DNA of 8,007 nt from an uncultured Roseburia sp. (GCA_934307185.1 CAKRCJ010000094.1:1-8007), one strand, 5' to 3'. Numbered from the stretch's first letter, positions 1 through 6,582 are shown. The notes: generated by a model not told the origin, from the letters alone. Translations and numbers: made by a program.

Positions 1-238
1 ACGCAAAAAATTCTTTCAAAACAGTATCGGCATCTTCTCCTGCCTGTGCCATTTCATTTGTAATGCCGGTCAGTTGTACAATTTTTTCTGACAACGGGAC
101 TTTCGGATTTATTAATGCTGAAAACGTTTCCGTCACTACATTATCCCTCACCCGCGCTGCGCCGGCCTCTAATATTCTGTCTGTTTTTACGTTTAAACCT
201 GTCATTTCCAAATCTATGACTACATAATCCTTTATCAT
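1..238 (-). CDS. DnaQ-like (DEDD-family) 3'-5' exonuclease, N-terminal part, truncated by window edge
   Basis: The minus strand opens with ATG at 238-236 and stays open to the window edge, giving about 79 residues. The start MIKDYVVIDLEMTGL carries the ExoI metal-binding motif DxE (D9, E11) of the RNase T/DnaQ superfamily. Further on, RILEAGAARV and the LINPKVPLSEKIVQLTGIT stretch match the usual 'RIIEIGAV...NP...I...TGIT' layout of exonuclease domains. The family removes nucleotides from 3' ends of DNA or RNA using two metal ions. Which substrate applies here cannot be told, because the ExoII and ExoIII motifs lie outside the window. The start overlaps the stop of the upstream radical SAM gene as ATGA, so the two are co-transcribed and probably translationally coupled. 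It could be a stand-alone exonuclease or the N-terminus of a larger protein. Confidence 0.85.
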   Translation of the reverse strand, partial: MIKDYVVIDLEMTGLNVKTDRILEAGAARVRDNVVTETFSALINPKVPLSEKIVQLTGITNEMAQAGEDADTVLKEFFA

Positions 239-1965
239 GCCTGTTTCTCCGATTCCTTTGCCTCATTTACCTCTGTCACCTGTGCCTGGTGGTCTAACGG
301 GTCTCTGTGTTCATAATCAAATAACACATAAACCGGTTCTTTAAGATACTCCGGCAAAGTATTCAATGCTTTTTTACTTTTTTCCGGGAAACGGTAATGG
401 AATGGCTCAATGTGGGATTTCACACCTTTTTTACAGTAAAATCTTGTCTGCTCTTTAAAAGATGCTGCCTCCGGTGCCCAGTGCGGTCTGCTCTTACAAT
501 TTTCCCTGTAATATAAGTCAAAGGTAAGTGCCTCCTGCACCATTTTAATAATTTCTTCCACTTCGCCCCGCTCTTTTAAAAACTCTAACAGTATTTCACA
601 GCGGCGTATTCTCGAATGGCTCATGCCAAAGTATGCTTTTTTCTCATAAAACCTGCCAAGCTCCTGGAACATATAAAATGCACTGTCAAATAGCGGCTCA
701 ACCACCTTCATCGTTATCTCAAACTGACCGCTGTTATAGTAAACCTCTAACATCTCTTCTACCTGTTTGATTTTTAATACGTCATCAAACGGAAGCCATT
801 TTGTTTTCATTACCTCATAAGGTGGTTTTGCATGGTAGACAATCTCATATTCTTTCGCATGCTCATACATATAAGAGCCTTTTAACACTTTTAAAAATCC
901 CAGCTGAAGCTGATTTGGCTTCAATTCGTAAATTTCATCAAAGGATTTTGCAAATGTTTCATAATCTTCATACGGAAGCCCTGCAATAAGATCCAAATGC
1001 TCATGGATATTTCCACCACTCTGGATTTTCCTTACAATTTCTTTCAGCACATCCAGCTTCATTGTACGGTGGATTTCTTTGATGGTCGCATCATTCGTCG
1101 ACTGTACACCGATCTCTAACTGGATTAGTCCTGGTCTCATATCATGAATTAAAGCAAGCTCCTCCTCATTTAGCAAATCTGCTGAAATCTCAAAATGGAA
1201 GTTGGTAATTCCATTATCATGTTCTTTGACAAAACGCCAGATTTCCATGGCATGCTCATGCTTACAGTTAAAAGTACGGTCTACAAATTTAACCTGCGGT
1301 ACTTTTTTCTCTATAAAAAATGCAAGCTCTTTTTTCACAAGCTCCAAATCGCGGAAACGCAGTGTTTTCTCTATGGAAGAAAGGCAATAACTGCACCGGA
1401 ACGGACAGCCTCTGCTTGACTCATAATAAATGATACGGTTTTCAAAATCCTCGATATGCTCATAACAAAACGGGATATCTCCCATAATCATCGGTTTTTG
1501 CACCTCGGTAAAGCAAATCGCGCCACTGTCATTTTTACGGTATGCAATTCCATTCAGGTCCTCTATATTCCCCTTTTTGTTCACATAGAACTGACATAAC
1601 TGTTCAAAGGTCCGCTCTCCTTCCCCGATAATGACACCTGTTACTGCCGGATTTTTTTCCAAAAATTCCTTCACTTCATAAGACACTTCCGGACCACCTA
1701 CCCAGATTGGCACTTCCGGACATAATTTATGATATTCAAAAATAAGCTCTTCCACATAATCTATATTCCAGATATAGCAGGAAAAGCACAAAACATCCGG
1801 TCTTTCTTTATAAATCTGTTCTAAAATATAGTCTACCCGGTTGTTAATTGTGTATTCGCCAATTGTAATTTGTTCTTTAAATTCCTTTGCATATGCTTTC
1901 AGGCTATATACGGCAAGATTTGAATGAATGTATTTTGCATTAATTGCGGTTAAAAATATTTTCAT
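235..1965 (-). CDS. B12-binding domain radical SAM protein with DUF4080 C-terminus
   Basis: This 576-residue protein has the three-part layout of the DUF4080 radical SAM family. A cobalamin-binding-like Rossmann domain spans about residues 1-135, with the family-typical opening AINAKYIHSNLAVYSLKAY and the WVGGPEVSYE loop near 88-97. A radical SAM barrel follows at about 175-370, with the cluster motif CPFRCSYC (C187, C191, C194), which holds the 4Fe-4S cluster that cleaves S-adenosylmethionine. The DUF4080 region runs from about 375 to 560. I see no DxHxxG lower-axial-ligand motif, which is common in this class, so any cobalamin would bind base-off/His-off. The substrate is unknown; relatives include methyltransferases and other C-C chemistry enzymes. 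The start at 1965 is preceded only by a purine-rich stretch rather than a clean SD, but it matches the family N-terminus. A promoter lies in the terminator hairpin just upstream, and the exonuclease follows with a 4-bp overlap. Confidence 0.92.
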   Translation of the reverse strand: MKIFLTAINAKYIHSNLAVYSLKAYAKEFKEQITIGEYTINNRVDYILEQIYKERPDVLCFSCYIWNIDYVEELIFEYHKLCPEVPIWVGGPEVSYEVKEFLEKNPAVTGVIIGEGERTFEQLCQFYVNKKGNIEDLNGIAYRKNDSGAICFTEVQKPMIMGDIPFCYEHIEDFENRIIYYESSRGCPFRCSYCLSSIEKTLRFRDLELVKKELAFFIEKKVPQVKFVDRTFNCKHEHAMEIWRFVKEHDNGITNFHFEISADLLNEEELALIHDMRPGLIQLEIGVQSTNDATIKEIHRTMKLDVLKEIVRKIQSGGNIHEHLDLIAGLPYEDYETFAKSFDEIYELKPNQLQLGFLKVLKGSYMYEHAKEYEIVYHAKPPYEVMKTKWLPFDDVLKIKQVEEMLEVYYNSGQFEITMKVVEPLFDSAFYMFQELGRFYEKKAYFGMSHSRIRRCEILLEFLKERGEVEEIIKMVQEALTFDLYYRENCKSRPHWAPEAASFKEQTRFYCKKGVKSHIEPFHYRFPEKSKKALNTLPEYLKEPVYVLFDYEHRDPLDHQAQVTEVNEAKESEKQA

Positions 1966-2003
1966 ATTCTTTTTTCTTTCTCTTTTTTATTTTGTCTTTT
2001 TTG

Positions 2004-2032
2004 ATTATAAAATGAAACAGAGCAGTTCTCAA
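2004..2032 (-). promoter_or_regulatory. Sigma-A-type promoter of the radical SAM/exonuclease operon
   Basis: On the minus strand TTGAGA (2032-2027, five of six to TTGACA) is followed by exactly 17 bases and then a perfect TATAAT (2009-2004). Transcription would start near 1997, leaving a leader of about 30 bases before the radical SAM start. The -35 box lies inside the hairpin that ends the upstream gene. Prediction from motif only. Confidence 0.65.
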
Positions 2033-2055
2033 TCTTTTTTTGAGTCTGCTCTGTT
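2012..2055 (-). terminator. Hairpin terminator of the MntP-like gene
   Basis: Twelve bases after the stop codon of the MntP-like gene, a 10-bp perfect outer stem pairs 2055-2046 with 2025-2016 (AACAGAGCAG/CTGCTCTGTT). A 5-bp inner stem CTCAA/TTGAG (2044-2040 with 2032-2028) closes a 7-base A-rich loop. On the minus strand the stem runs into a U-rich but interrupted tract (GTTTCATTTTAT), as expected for an intrinsic terminator. Confidence 0.75.
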
Positions 2056-2067
2056 CTAATTCTTTCC

Positions 2068-2655
2068 TTATTTTCTCAATACCATCACATACCGGAAAAC
2101 AACATCAAACCCGGCTATCCAGAGAAGCACTGCTCCTCCGATATATGCTTTCGTCTTATGTTCAAATCCGAAATGATATCCTGTATAAGTTCCCATAATC
2201 ACTACCACTACCGTAAGGCATACAATCATTATTAAAATTGCGGTAAGATTTGTTCCCAAAAAACCAAATGCAATTCCTGCCAGCAATGTATAAATACTCG
2301 TCACTGCTGCCATACGCCAAAAGCGTTTGAAGCCAAGATTTTCTTCCCTGTGTTCATTCACTCTTTCGTTCTTAATTGCCTTAACAATAAGCCGGACTCC
2401 CAGACAGAAGAAAATAACAGCTGCAATTACTGTTCCGATAAACCGCTCATCCCTTGCAAGGTCATTCACATATAAAAGACGTGCCAGAACATGACCTATA
2501 TACAATGCTGCAAGCTGCCATACTACAATCAGCACACACACTTTCGTCAAATGCTTTTTATTGATTTTTGCTACAAGGGAACCCTGGCATTCCATTCCTG
2601 CGAATATATCAAGCGATATGCCGATGATAATCAGCAAATTTTCTATCCAGTTCAT
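2068..2655 (-). CDS. MntP-like putative cation (manganese) efflux membrane protein, with one key Asp missing
   Basis: A 195-residue, six-helix membrane protein with helices near 4-21, 38-58, 71-94, 113-134, 137-157 and 171-191. It has the two-fold repeat of MntP, the family of small Mn(II) exporters. GISLDIFAGM (12-21) aligns with the MntP first-helix signature GMSMDAFAAS and keeps its Asp (D16). AAVTSIYTLLAGIAFGFLGTNL (116-137) aligns with the second signature [23 protein letters not shown], but the Asp is replaced by Tyr (Y122). The C-terminal GGAVLLWIAGFDVVFR fits the family's last helix. Loss of one of the paired intramembrane acids means function or substrate may differ from manganese export. 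I chose ATG at 2655 rather than the longer frame from 2724. It has a strong SD (AAGGGAGG, about 5 bases upstream), MNWIENLL begins helix 1 directly, and a TATAAT box lies inside the would-be extension. A hairpin terminator follows the stop. Confidence 0.72.
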   Translation of the reverse strand: MNWIENLLIIIGISLDIFAGMECQGSLVAKINKKHLTKVCVLIVVWQLAALYIGHVLARLLYVNDLARDERFIGTVIAAVIFFCLGVRLIVKAIKNERVNEHREENLGFKRFWRMAAVTSIYTLLAGIAFGFLGTNLTAILIMIVCLTVVVVIMGTYTGYHFGFEHKTKAYIGGAVLLWIAGFDVVFRYVMVLRK

Positions 2656-2689
2656 ATATCCTCCCTTATTATTTTCATTCTCTTTTTCA

Positions 2690-2718
2690 ATTATAACGTG
2701 TTCTGCTGATTTTTCCAT
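2690..2718 (-). promoter_or_regulatory. Possible promoter of the MntP-like gene
   Basis: A perfect TATAAT on the minus strand (2695-2690) would place a start near 2683 and a short leader to the SD of the gene starting at 2655. The -35 is weak (ATGGAA at 2718-2713, three of six, 17-base spacing). No terminator is visible after the TetR gene, so read-through from upstream is also possible. Confidence 0.45.
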
Positions 2719-2767
2719 AGACAATGCTTACGGATTGTAGTCCATATTAAATAACGGGCAAAAAGCT

Positions 2768-3334
2768 TTACATTTCTGCAAGAATATCATTCATCGACCG
2801 TTTTATCATATAATCATAAATCTCTGCCAGTTCTTTTGCTGTAATCGTCATCCCTGACTGAATCCATGCAATCACGACATAGCACATGGACTGTGCATAA
2901 TATTCCGCTATTCTTGCCGGAGTAAGCCAGGAATACTTTTGTTTTTTTCCTGTGCTTGACTTTTCAATCACGTTTAAAAGGACATTTTCCACACAGCTTT
3001 TGGCAATTTCTTCAAAGGAATTCTGTCCTTCTAACTTAATCGCCCGTGCATAGAAATCACTGTCTTTTTCTATATTGGTAAAAAGAAGTACCAGACCTTC
3101 ATTTATCATTCCATTCTGAATTAACGGTTCAATCGGGTCTAACAAATCTGTCATAATAATCCACTCTAACAATTCATACTTATCCTGGAAATGATTGTAA
3201 AAGGTCGGTCTTATTACCCCTGCTAAATCCGTGATTTCCTTAATTGTAATTTTCTCAATCGGATGTTTTTTGGCAAGCTCCTTAAAACTCTCCGCCAGTA
3301 ATGTATCAATTGCGCTTTTTCCCTGTCCTGTCAT
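2768..3334 (-). CDS. TetR/AcrR-family transcriptional regulator
   Basis: A 188-residue regulator of typical TetR length. The N-terminus (AIDTLLAESFKELAKK) leads into a helix-turn-helix at about residues 28-50, ITIKEITDLAGVIRPTFYNHF followed by QDKYELLEWI, the classic TetR recognition-helix pattern. Such proteins are DNA-binding dimers, mostly repressors, whose C-terminal half binds a ligand or partner. Here that half resembles the short DhaS/TetR_C_8-like type by eye, but no dihydroxyacetone kinase gene is nearby and the ligand is unknown. I chose ATG at 3334, with GAGGGAG just upstream. The longer reading from 3424 would add a Tyr-rich segment overlapping the end of the HD-GYP gene and is unlike TetR proteins. 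The gap to that upstream gene is 50 bases with no convincing terminator, so the two are probably co-transcribed. Targets could include the operon itself or the MntP-like gene next door. Confidence 0.85.
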   Translation of the reverse strand: MTGQGKSAIDTLLAESFKELAKKHPIEKITIKEITDLAGVIRPTFYNHFQDKYELLEWIIMTDLLDPIEPLIQNGMINEGLVLLFTNIEKDSDFYARAIKLEGQNSFEEIAKSCVENVLLNVIEKSSTGKKQKYSWLTPARIAEYYAQSMCYVVIAWIQSGMTITAKELAEIYDYMIKRSMNDILAEM

Positions 3335-3384
3335 AGCTCCCTCATGCTGATATATGCAGCAGTAATCTGCAAGTAATAATTGCG

Positions 3385-4440
3385 TTAATCTAACACCATC
3401 TTTGTAATAATAATATTCCGGCATTCCGGGTCATCACGAAGATTTAACTCTTTCTCCGTCCCAATCACCTTAACAACCGGTCTTAAGAAAAATCTTTCAA
3501 AATTCTTCGCCACAACAGCATGCAATCCGTTGGACAGCTCAACCTCACAGCCTACCGGATATACTGCTATCTTCTCAACAAATAACTGTACTATTTCCGG
3601 ATCAAACATTCTTCCGGCTCCTGCCATCAGATATTCCATTGCATCAGACGGGCTGATTTCTCCCAATTCACTGTGATTTGATATCATCTTATCATACTGA
3701 TCCACCACGCGGATAATTCTTGCATATAGTGAAATATCCTCTCCGCATTTGCCATATGGATATCCACTTCCGTCGTAATTCTCGTGGTGCTGCAATACAC
3801 TTATGTTTACGAATGTAGAAAAACTATATGTATTTTTCAAAAAATCTGCTCCCAGCTTCGGATGACGCTTCAATTCTTTCTGTTGCTGTTCATTTAAAAG
3901 GTGTTTTGCATTTACAATTTCATTATCTAAAAACTTCTTCCCTATATCATGAAGAATTGCAGCCGTAGTTAACTGATACAGCTTTATTTCCTCTAATCCG
4001 AACTGCGCCCCAATCATCGCCGAGATTACTGCAACATTAATAGAATGATAATAGATATAATCGTCATAATCTTTTATATCCATTACATTGCACATAATGT
4101 CTCCATTACTTAAAATGTCTTCCACTATGCGCTCTACTGTTTTTTGTATCTTCAACTCACTGGCTGGCACATCTTTTGCACTGATATCTAATGTGAACAG
4201 GTCATGTGCTACATTCAGTGCCTGACTTCTTACCTGTGGACTAAGTATCTGCTGGATTTCTATGCCACGCGTAAATTCATCATCTATATAAACTCCCGGA
4301 AAACCTAAAAATTCCAGATTTGATATGTATTCTGGAGACAAAAGTAAATGCTTTGCCAGCAATAATCTTCCTGAACCATCATAAATATCCTGTCCCAAAG
4401 CCATTCCTGGCGTCAGTTTACTCATTGGTAAATAACGCAT
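3385..4440 (-). CDS. Stand-alone HD-GYP domain protein, probable cyclic-di-GMP phosphodiesterase
   Basis: A 351-residue cytoplasmic protein with no membrane segment. An N-terminal domain of about 100 residues begins MRYLPMSKLTPGMALGQDIY, as in many clostridial HD-GYP proteins. The HD-GYP domain (about 115-295) keeps the metal and substrate ligands: H132, the pair H164-D165 in HDIGK, H193, H218-H219-E220, and DGSGYP (223-228) with the GYP signature, then D247. The usual RPYK stretch after the second Asp motif is replaced by a different sequence (about 253-262). A C-terminal tail (YPVGCEVELSNG... LRPVVKVIG, about 294-327) is a frequent add-on in clostridial members. HD-GYP enzymes hydrolyse c-di-GMP to pGpG or GMP. 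ATG at 4440 has an SD, AAAGGA, about 7 bases upstream. The gene sits 46 bases after the 76-residue protein and 50 before TetR, in an apparent three-gene operon. A divergent gene encodes a second HD-GYP protein. Confidence 0.9.
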   Translation of the reverse strand: MRYLPMSKLTPGMALGQDIYDGSGRLLLAKHLLLSPEYISNLEFLGFPGVYIDDEFTRGIEIQQILSPQVRSQALNVAHDLFTLDISAKDVPASELKIQKTVERIVEDILSNGDIMCNVMDIKDYDDYIYYHSINVAVISAMIGAQFGLEEIKLYQLTTAAILHDIGKKFLDNEIVNAKHLLNEQQQKELKRHPKLGADFLKNTYSFSTFVNISVLQHHENYDGSGYPYGKCGEDISLYARIIRVVDQYDKMISNHSELGEISPSDAMEYLMAGAGRMFDPEIVQLFVEKIAVYPVGCEVELSNGLHAVVAKNFERFFLRPVVKVIGTEKELNLRDDPECRNIIITKMVLD

Positions 4441-4486
4441 TCGTATTTCCTTTCAATTTTAAAAGAATATTTCTATATTACACTAT

Positions 4487-4717
4487 TTATTCATCAAATT
4501 CAACTGTAACAAAATATCCTTTTTCCGTTTCTTTTACGTCTACAACTTTTCCTTCTTTTGATTTGATACGATTACCTACCGGATAATTTGCAGACATTGC
4601 ATACGCTTTTCCTAATGTATAGTAATATGAGTTTGGCAGTTTGCCTTCTGTAATCGGTATTACCTGCCCAACCTCTACAAGTCCGGTCCGCTCCATCTTA
4701 AATTCTTCCCGTCTCAT
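4487..4717 (-). CDS. Conserved-looking small protein of unknown function, first gene of the HD-GYP/TetR operon
   Basis: A 76-residue charged, soluble protein with no cysteines, signal peptide or membrane helix. I do not recognise a family. The gene is believable: ATG at 4717 follows a strong SD (GGAGG, 7 bases upstream), a promoter lies at the expected distance, and the HD-GYP gene follows after 46 bases on the same strand. The C-terminal half (about 46-74, VGNRIKSKEGKVVDVKE then KGYFVTVEFDE) has alternating hydrophobic residues and a glycine turn, suggesting a small beta-barrel or KOW-like fold, which is inference only. The middle carries a YYYTLGKAYAM segment. A role as partner or regulator of the neighbouring HD-GYP protein is possible from position alone. 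Confidence 0.75.
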   Translation of the reverse strand: MRREEFKMERTGLVEVGQVIPITEGKLPNSYYYTLGKAYAMSANYPVGNRIKSKEGKVVDVKETEKGYFVTVEFDE

Positions 4718-4749
4718 TTTACCGCCTCCATAGATACATTAATTTTAGT

Positions 4750-4778
4750 ATGCCAATCATGCAATATTATAGTATAAT
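4750..4778 (+). promoter_or_regulatory. Promoter of the GAF-GGDEF-HD-GYP gene
   Basis: ATGCCA (4750-4755, four of six to TTGACA), a 17-base spacer and a perfect TATAAT (4773-4778) point rightward. The predicted start near 4785 gives a leader of about 55 bases. That leader contains the inverted repeat GTTC-tttt-GAAC (4814-4825) just ahead of the SD AAAGGAG (4829-4835). Confidence 0.55.
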
Positions 4779-4794
4779 AAAAAATCATGTACAA
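4766..4794 (-). promoter_or_regulatory. Promoter of the 76-aa protein/HD-GYP/TetR operon
   Basis: On the minus strand TTGTAC (4794-4789) is followed by 17 bases and a perfect TATAAT (4771-4766). The start would fall near 4759, about 40 bases before the ATG at 4717. The -35 is weak (TTG conserved). The promoter occupies almost the same DNA as the opposing promoter for the gene at 4840. Confidence 0.55.
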
Positions 4795-4839
4795 GATAAT
4801 TTATGTAAATTGTGTTCTTTTGAACGATAAAGGAGTTTT

Positions 4840-6435
4840 ATGAACGAAAATGAAGAAATTTTTGACCATTATATCTCATCTGTTATCAATACTTTAAATG
4901 CAGATGACATTTATGATGCAACTATAGATGCACTTACCCGCCTTCTTAACGTTGACGGTCTGCTTTTGACAATGAGCCAGAACGCCAGCCATATTTTTTC
5001 TGTTACACGCAGCTATGGTGACATTGCCTATACCAAATCCTACTGTGTTCCAAATGCCACCCTGTTAAAAGAGCTTCATACTGCATCAAGTTATATGAAT
5101 ACAGACGAATGCCCGGAAGAAATTCTGTCACTAATGACACCACGCCAGCGTGAATGGCTTAAGGTAGAAGATATTACGGCTTTTTACACCCTAAAATATA
5201 ATCAGGTTGTTATTGGGTTTTTATATGTTTCCAAACATAACCATGAACCTTTAAGTGATACAGAAGCATACTACCTGAAAAAAATCTGCTATTATTCTTC
5301 CTTTGCACTGCGCAATGCAAATTTATATCAGAATGCCTACCATGCTTCCATCACAGATGACCTCACCTCACTGTATAACCGCAAGCATTCTTTCGAACAG
5401 ATAGATAACGTATGCCACCTTCACAAGCCATCTACACTCATTCTTTTAGACATTGATGATTTTAAGCTGTATAACGAGCTTTATGGTTCAAATGAAGGTG
5501 ATAATCTCATTCACCGCTGTGCACAAATTATTTTACAGGAGATTAACTCTGATGACATCGGTTTCCGTTTTGGTACGGACGTATTTATGATTTTAAAAGC
5601 GGGCAATGACGAAAATGAAGCTGTCTCTTACTGCAAAAGACTTGTAAGCAAAATGGTAGAAGGCAACCCAAACAACACAGTCTGGAATGTAACCATCAGC
5701 TGTGGTATCTCTATTTTTCCAGATATTTCCACAGATTCTGCTTCCTTTTTACACAATGCAGAACAGGCGGTCTACTACGCAAAACAGTCCGGCAAAGGAC
5801 ATATTGAAGTGTACAGCCACAGAATGGATGAGCGTTCCCACAATCCGGATATCCGTGCTGCCTATGAACGCGTTGCGCCGACTATTTATGCACTGACTGC
5901 CGCAATTGATGCAAAAGACAGTTATACTTTTATCCACTCCATGAACGTCTCAAAATACGCCGTCATTCTTGCTGAGTCACTCGGAATGAATGCAAATGAC
6001 ATTGAAATCATACGGGATGCCGGACTTTTGCATGACATTGGAAAAATCAGTATCCCTGAACACATTTTGAAAAAGGCCTCAAGGCTTACGGAAGAAGAAT
6101 ACAATATTATGAAAACCCACGTGGAAAATTCCACCAAAATGATACGCTACCTGCCGGATATGGATTATGTCATTCCTGCCGTGGTCGGACACCATGAACG
6201 CTACGATGGCAAAGGTTATCCGCGTGGGCTTGCCGGTGAGGATATTCCTTATATGGCAAGAATTCTTACAATTGCAGACTGCTTTGATGCAATGACCGCA
6301 CGCCGTCCTTATAAGGAAGCTCTCTCTGTCGAATATGCTGTCAACGAAATTGAAAAGAACAGTGGCACACAGTTTGACCCTGTTCTTGCAAAAAAATTTA
6401 TAGATTTAATTCACGAAGGAAAAATCTGCCTTTAA
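4840..6435 (+). CDS. GAF-like / degenerate GGDEF / HD-GYP three-domain protein, probable c-di-GMP phosphodiesterase
   Basis: A 531-residue cytoplasmic protein. Residues about 5-160 look like a GAF sensor domain (DALTRLLNVDGLLL, then VIGFLYVSKHNHEPLSDTEAYYLKKI). A GGDEF domain follows (about 170-327), opening with the hallmark DDLTSLYNRK. It keeps the first metal Asp (D204 in DIDDFK), but the signature is GTDVF (245-249) instead of GGDEF, losing the catalytic Glu. The I-site RxxD position reads NSDD, without the Arg. Cyclase activity is therefore unlikely; it may bind GTP as a regulatory domain. The HD-GYP domain (about 345-531) is complete: H366, H398-D399 in HDIGK, H427, H451-H452-E453, DGKGYP (456-461), D480 and RRPYK. 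It should hydrolyse c-di-GMP, gated by whatever the GAF domain senses. ATG at 4840 follows the SD AAAGGAG. The gene diverges from an operon with another HD-GYP protein and ends at a palindromic terminator. Confidence 0.9.
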   Translation: MNENEEIFDHYISSVINTLNADDIYDATIDALTRLLNVDGLLLTMSQNASHIFSVTRSYGDIAYTKSYCVPNATLLKELHTASSYMNTDECPEEILSLMTPRQREWLKVEDITAFYTLKYNQVVIGFLYVSKHNHEPLSDTEAYYLKKICYYSSFALRNANLYQNAYHASITDDLTSLYNRKHSFEQIDNVCHLHKPSTLILLDIDDFKLYNELYGSNEGDNLIHRCAQIILQEINSDDIGFRFGTDVFMILKAGNDENEAVSYCKRLVSKMVEGNPNNTVWNVTISCGISIFPDISTDSASFLHNAEQAVYYAKQSGKGHIEVYSHRMDERSHNPDIRAAYERVAPTIYALTAAIDAKDSYTFIHSMNVSKYAVILAESLGMNANDIEIIRDAGLLHDIGKISIPEHILKKASRLTEEEYNIMKTHVENSTKMIRYLPDMDYVIPAVVGHHERYDGKGYPRGLAGEDIPYMARILTIADCFDAMTARRPYKEALSVEYAVNEIEKNSGTQFDPVLAKKFIDLIHEGKICL

Positions 6436-6437
6436 TC

Positions 6438-6549
6438 AAAAAGGAGCTGCCCCAAAAACATAATTCATACAATTATATAGCAGTAAATCATAGATTTCAT
6501 ATCTGCATATTGCATGGCTCATGTTTTCTGCGACAGCCCCTTTTTATTA
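6438..6549 (+). terminator. Long imperfect palindrome, probable bidirectional terminator between convergent genes
   Basis: AAAAAGGAGCTG (6438-6449) pairs with CAGCCCCTTTTT (6534-6545) with a single mismatch. An inner arm AAAACAT (6455-6461) pairs with ATGTTTT (6521-6527), and a small central hairpin GCAG..AAATC-ata-GATTT..CTGC lies at 6480-6506. The right arm ends in TTTTTATTATATT, and on the other strand the left arm ends in a T run, so it can end transcription from both the gene ending at 6435 and the one ending at 6583. The GGGGCTGT-type arms resemble terminators common in gut Clostridia. Its length also allows a small mobile palindromic repeat. Confidence 0.65.
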
Positions 6550-6582
6550 TATTACTCTATTATTCTGTTTTATATGACTCAA

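Noticed and set aside
801..1419. Rightward frames inside the radical SAM gene
   Set aside because: They are antisense shadows with no ribosome site and no protein-like character.
2656..2724. N-terminal extension of the MntP-like protein from an ATG at 2724
   Set aside because: It is hydrophilic, contains a perfect TATAAT promoter box, and the internal ATG at 2655 has a strong SD and starts directly with helix 1.
2722..2738. ACAAT/ATTGT inverted repeat after the TetR gene as a terminator
   Set aside because: The stem is only 5 bp, AT-rich and lacks a following T run on the minus strand.
3335..3424. N-terminal extension of the TetR regulator from an ATG at 3424
   Set aside because: It would overlap the HD-GYP gene by 40 bases and add a Tyr-rich stretch foreign to TetR proteins. 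ATG at 3334 has an SD and gives the usual length.
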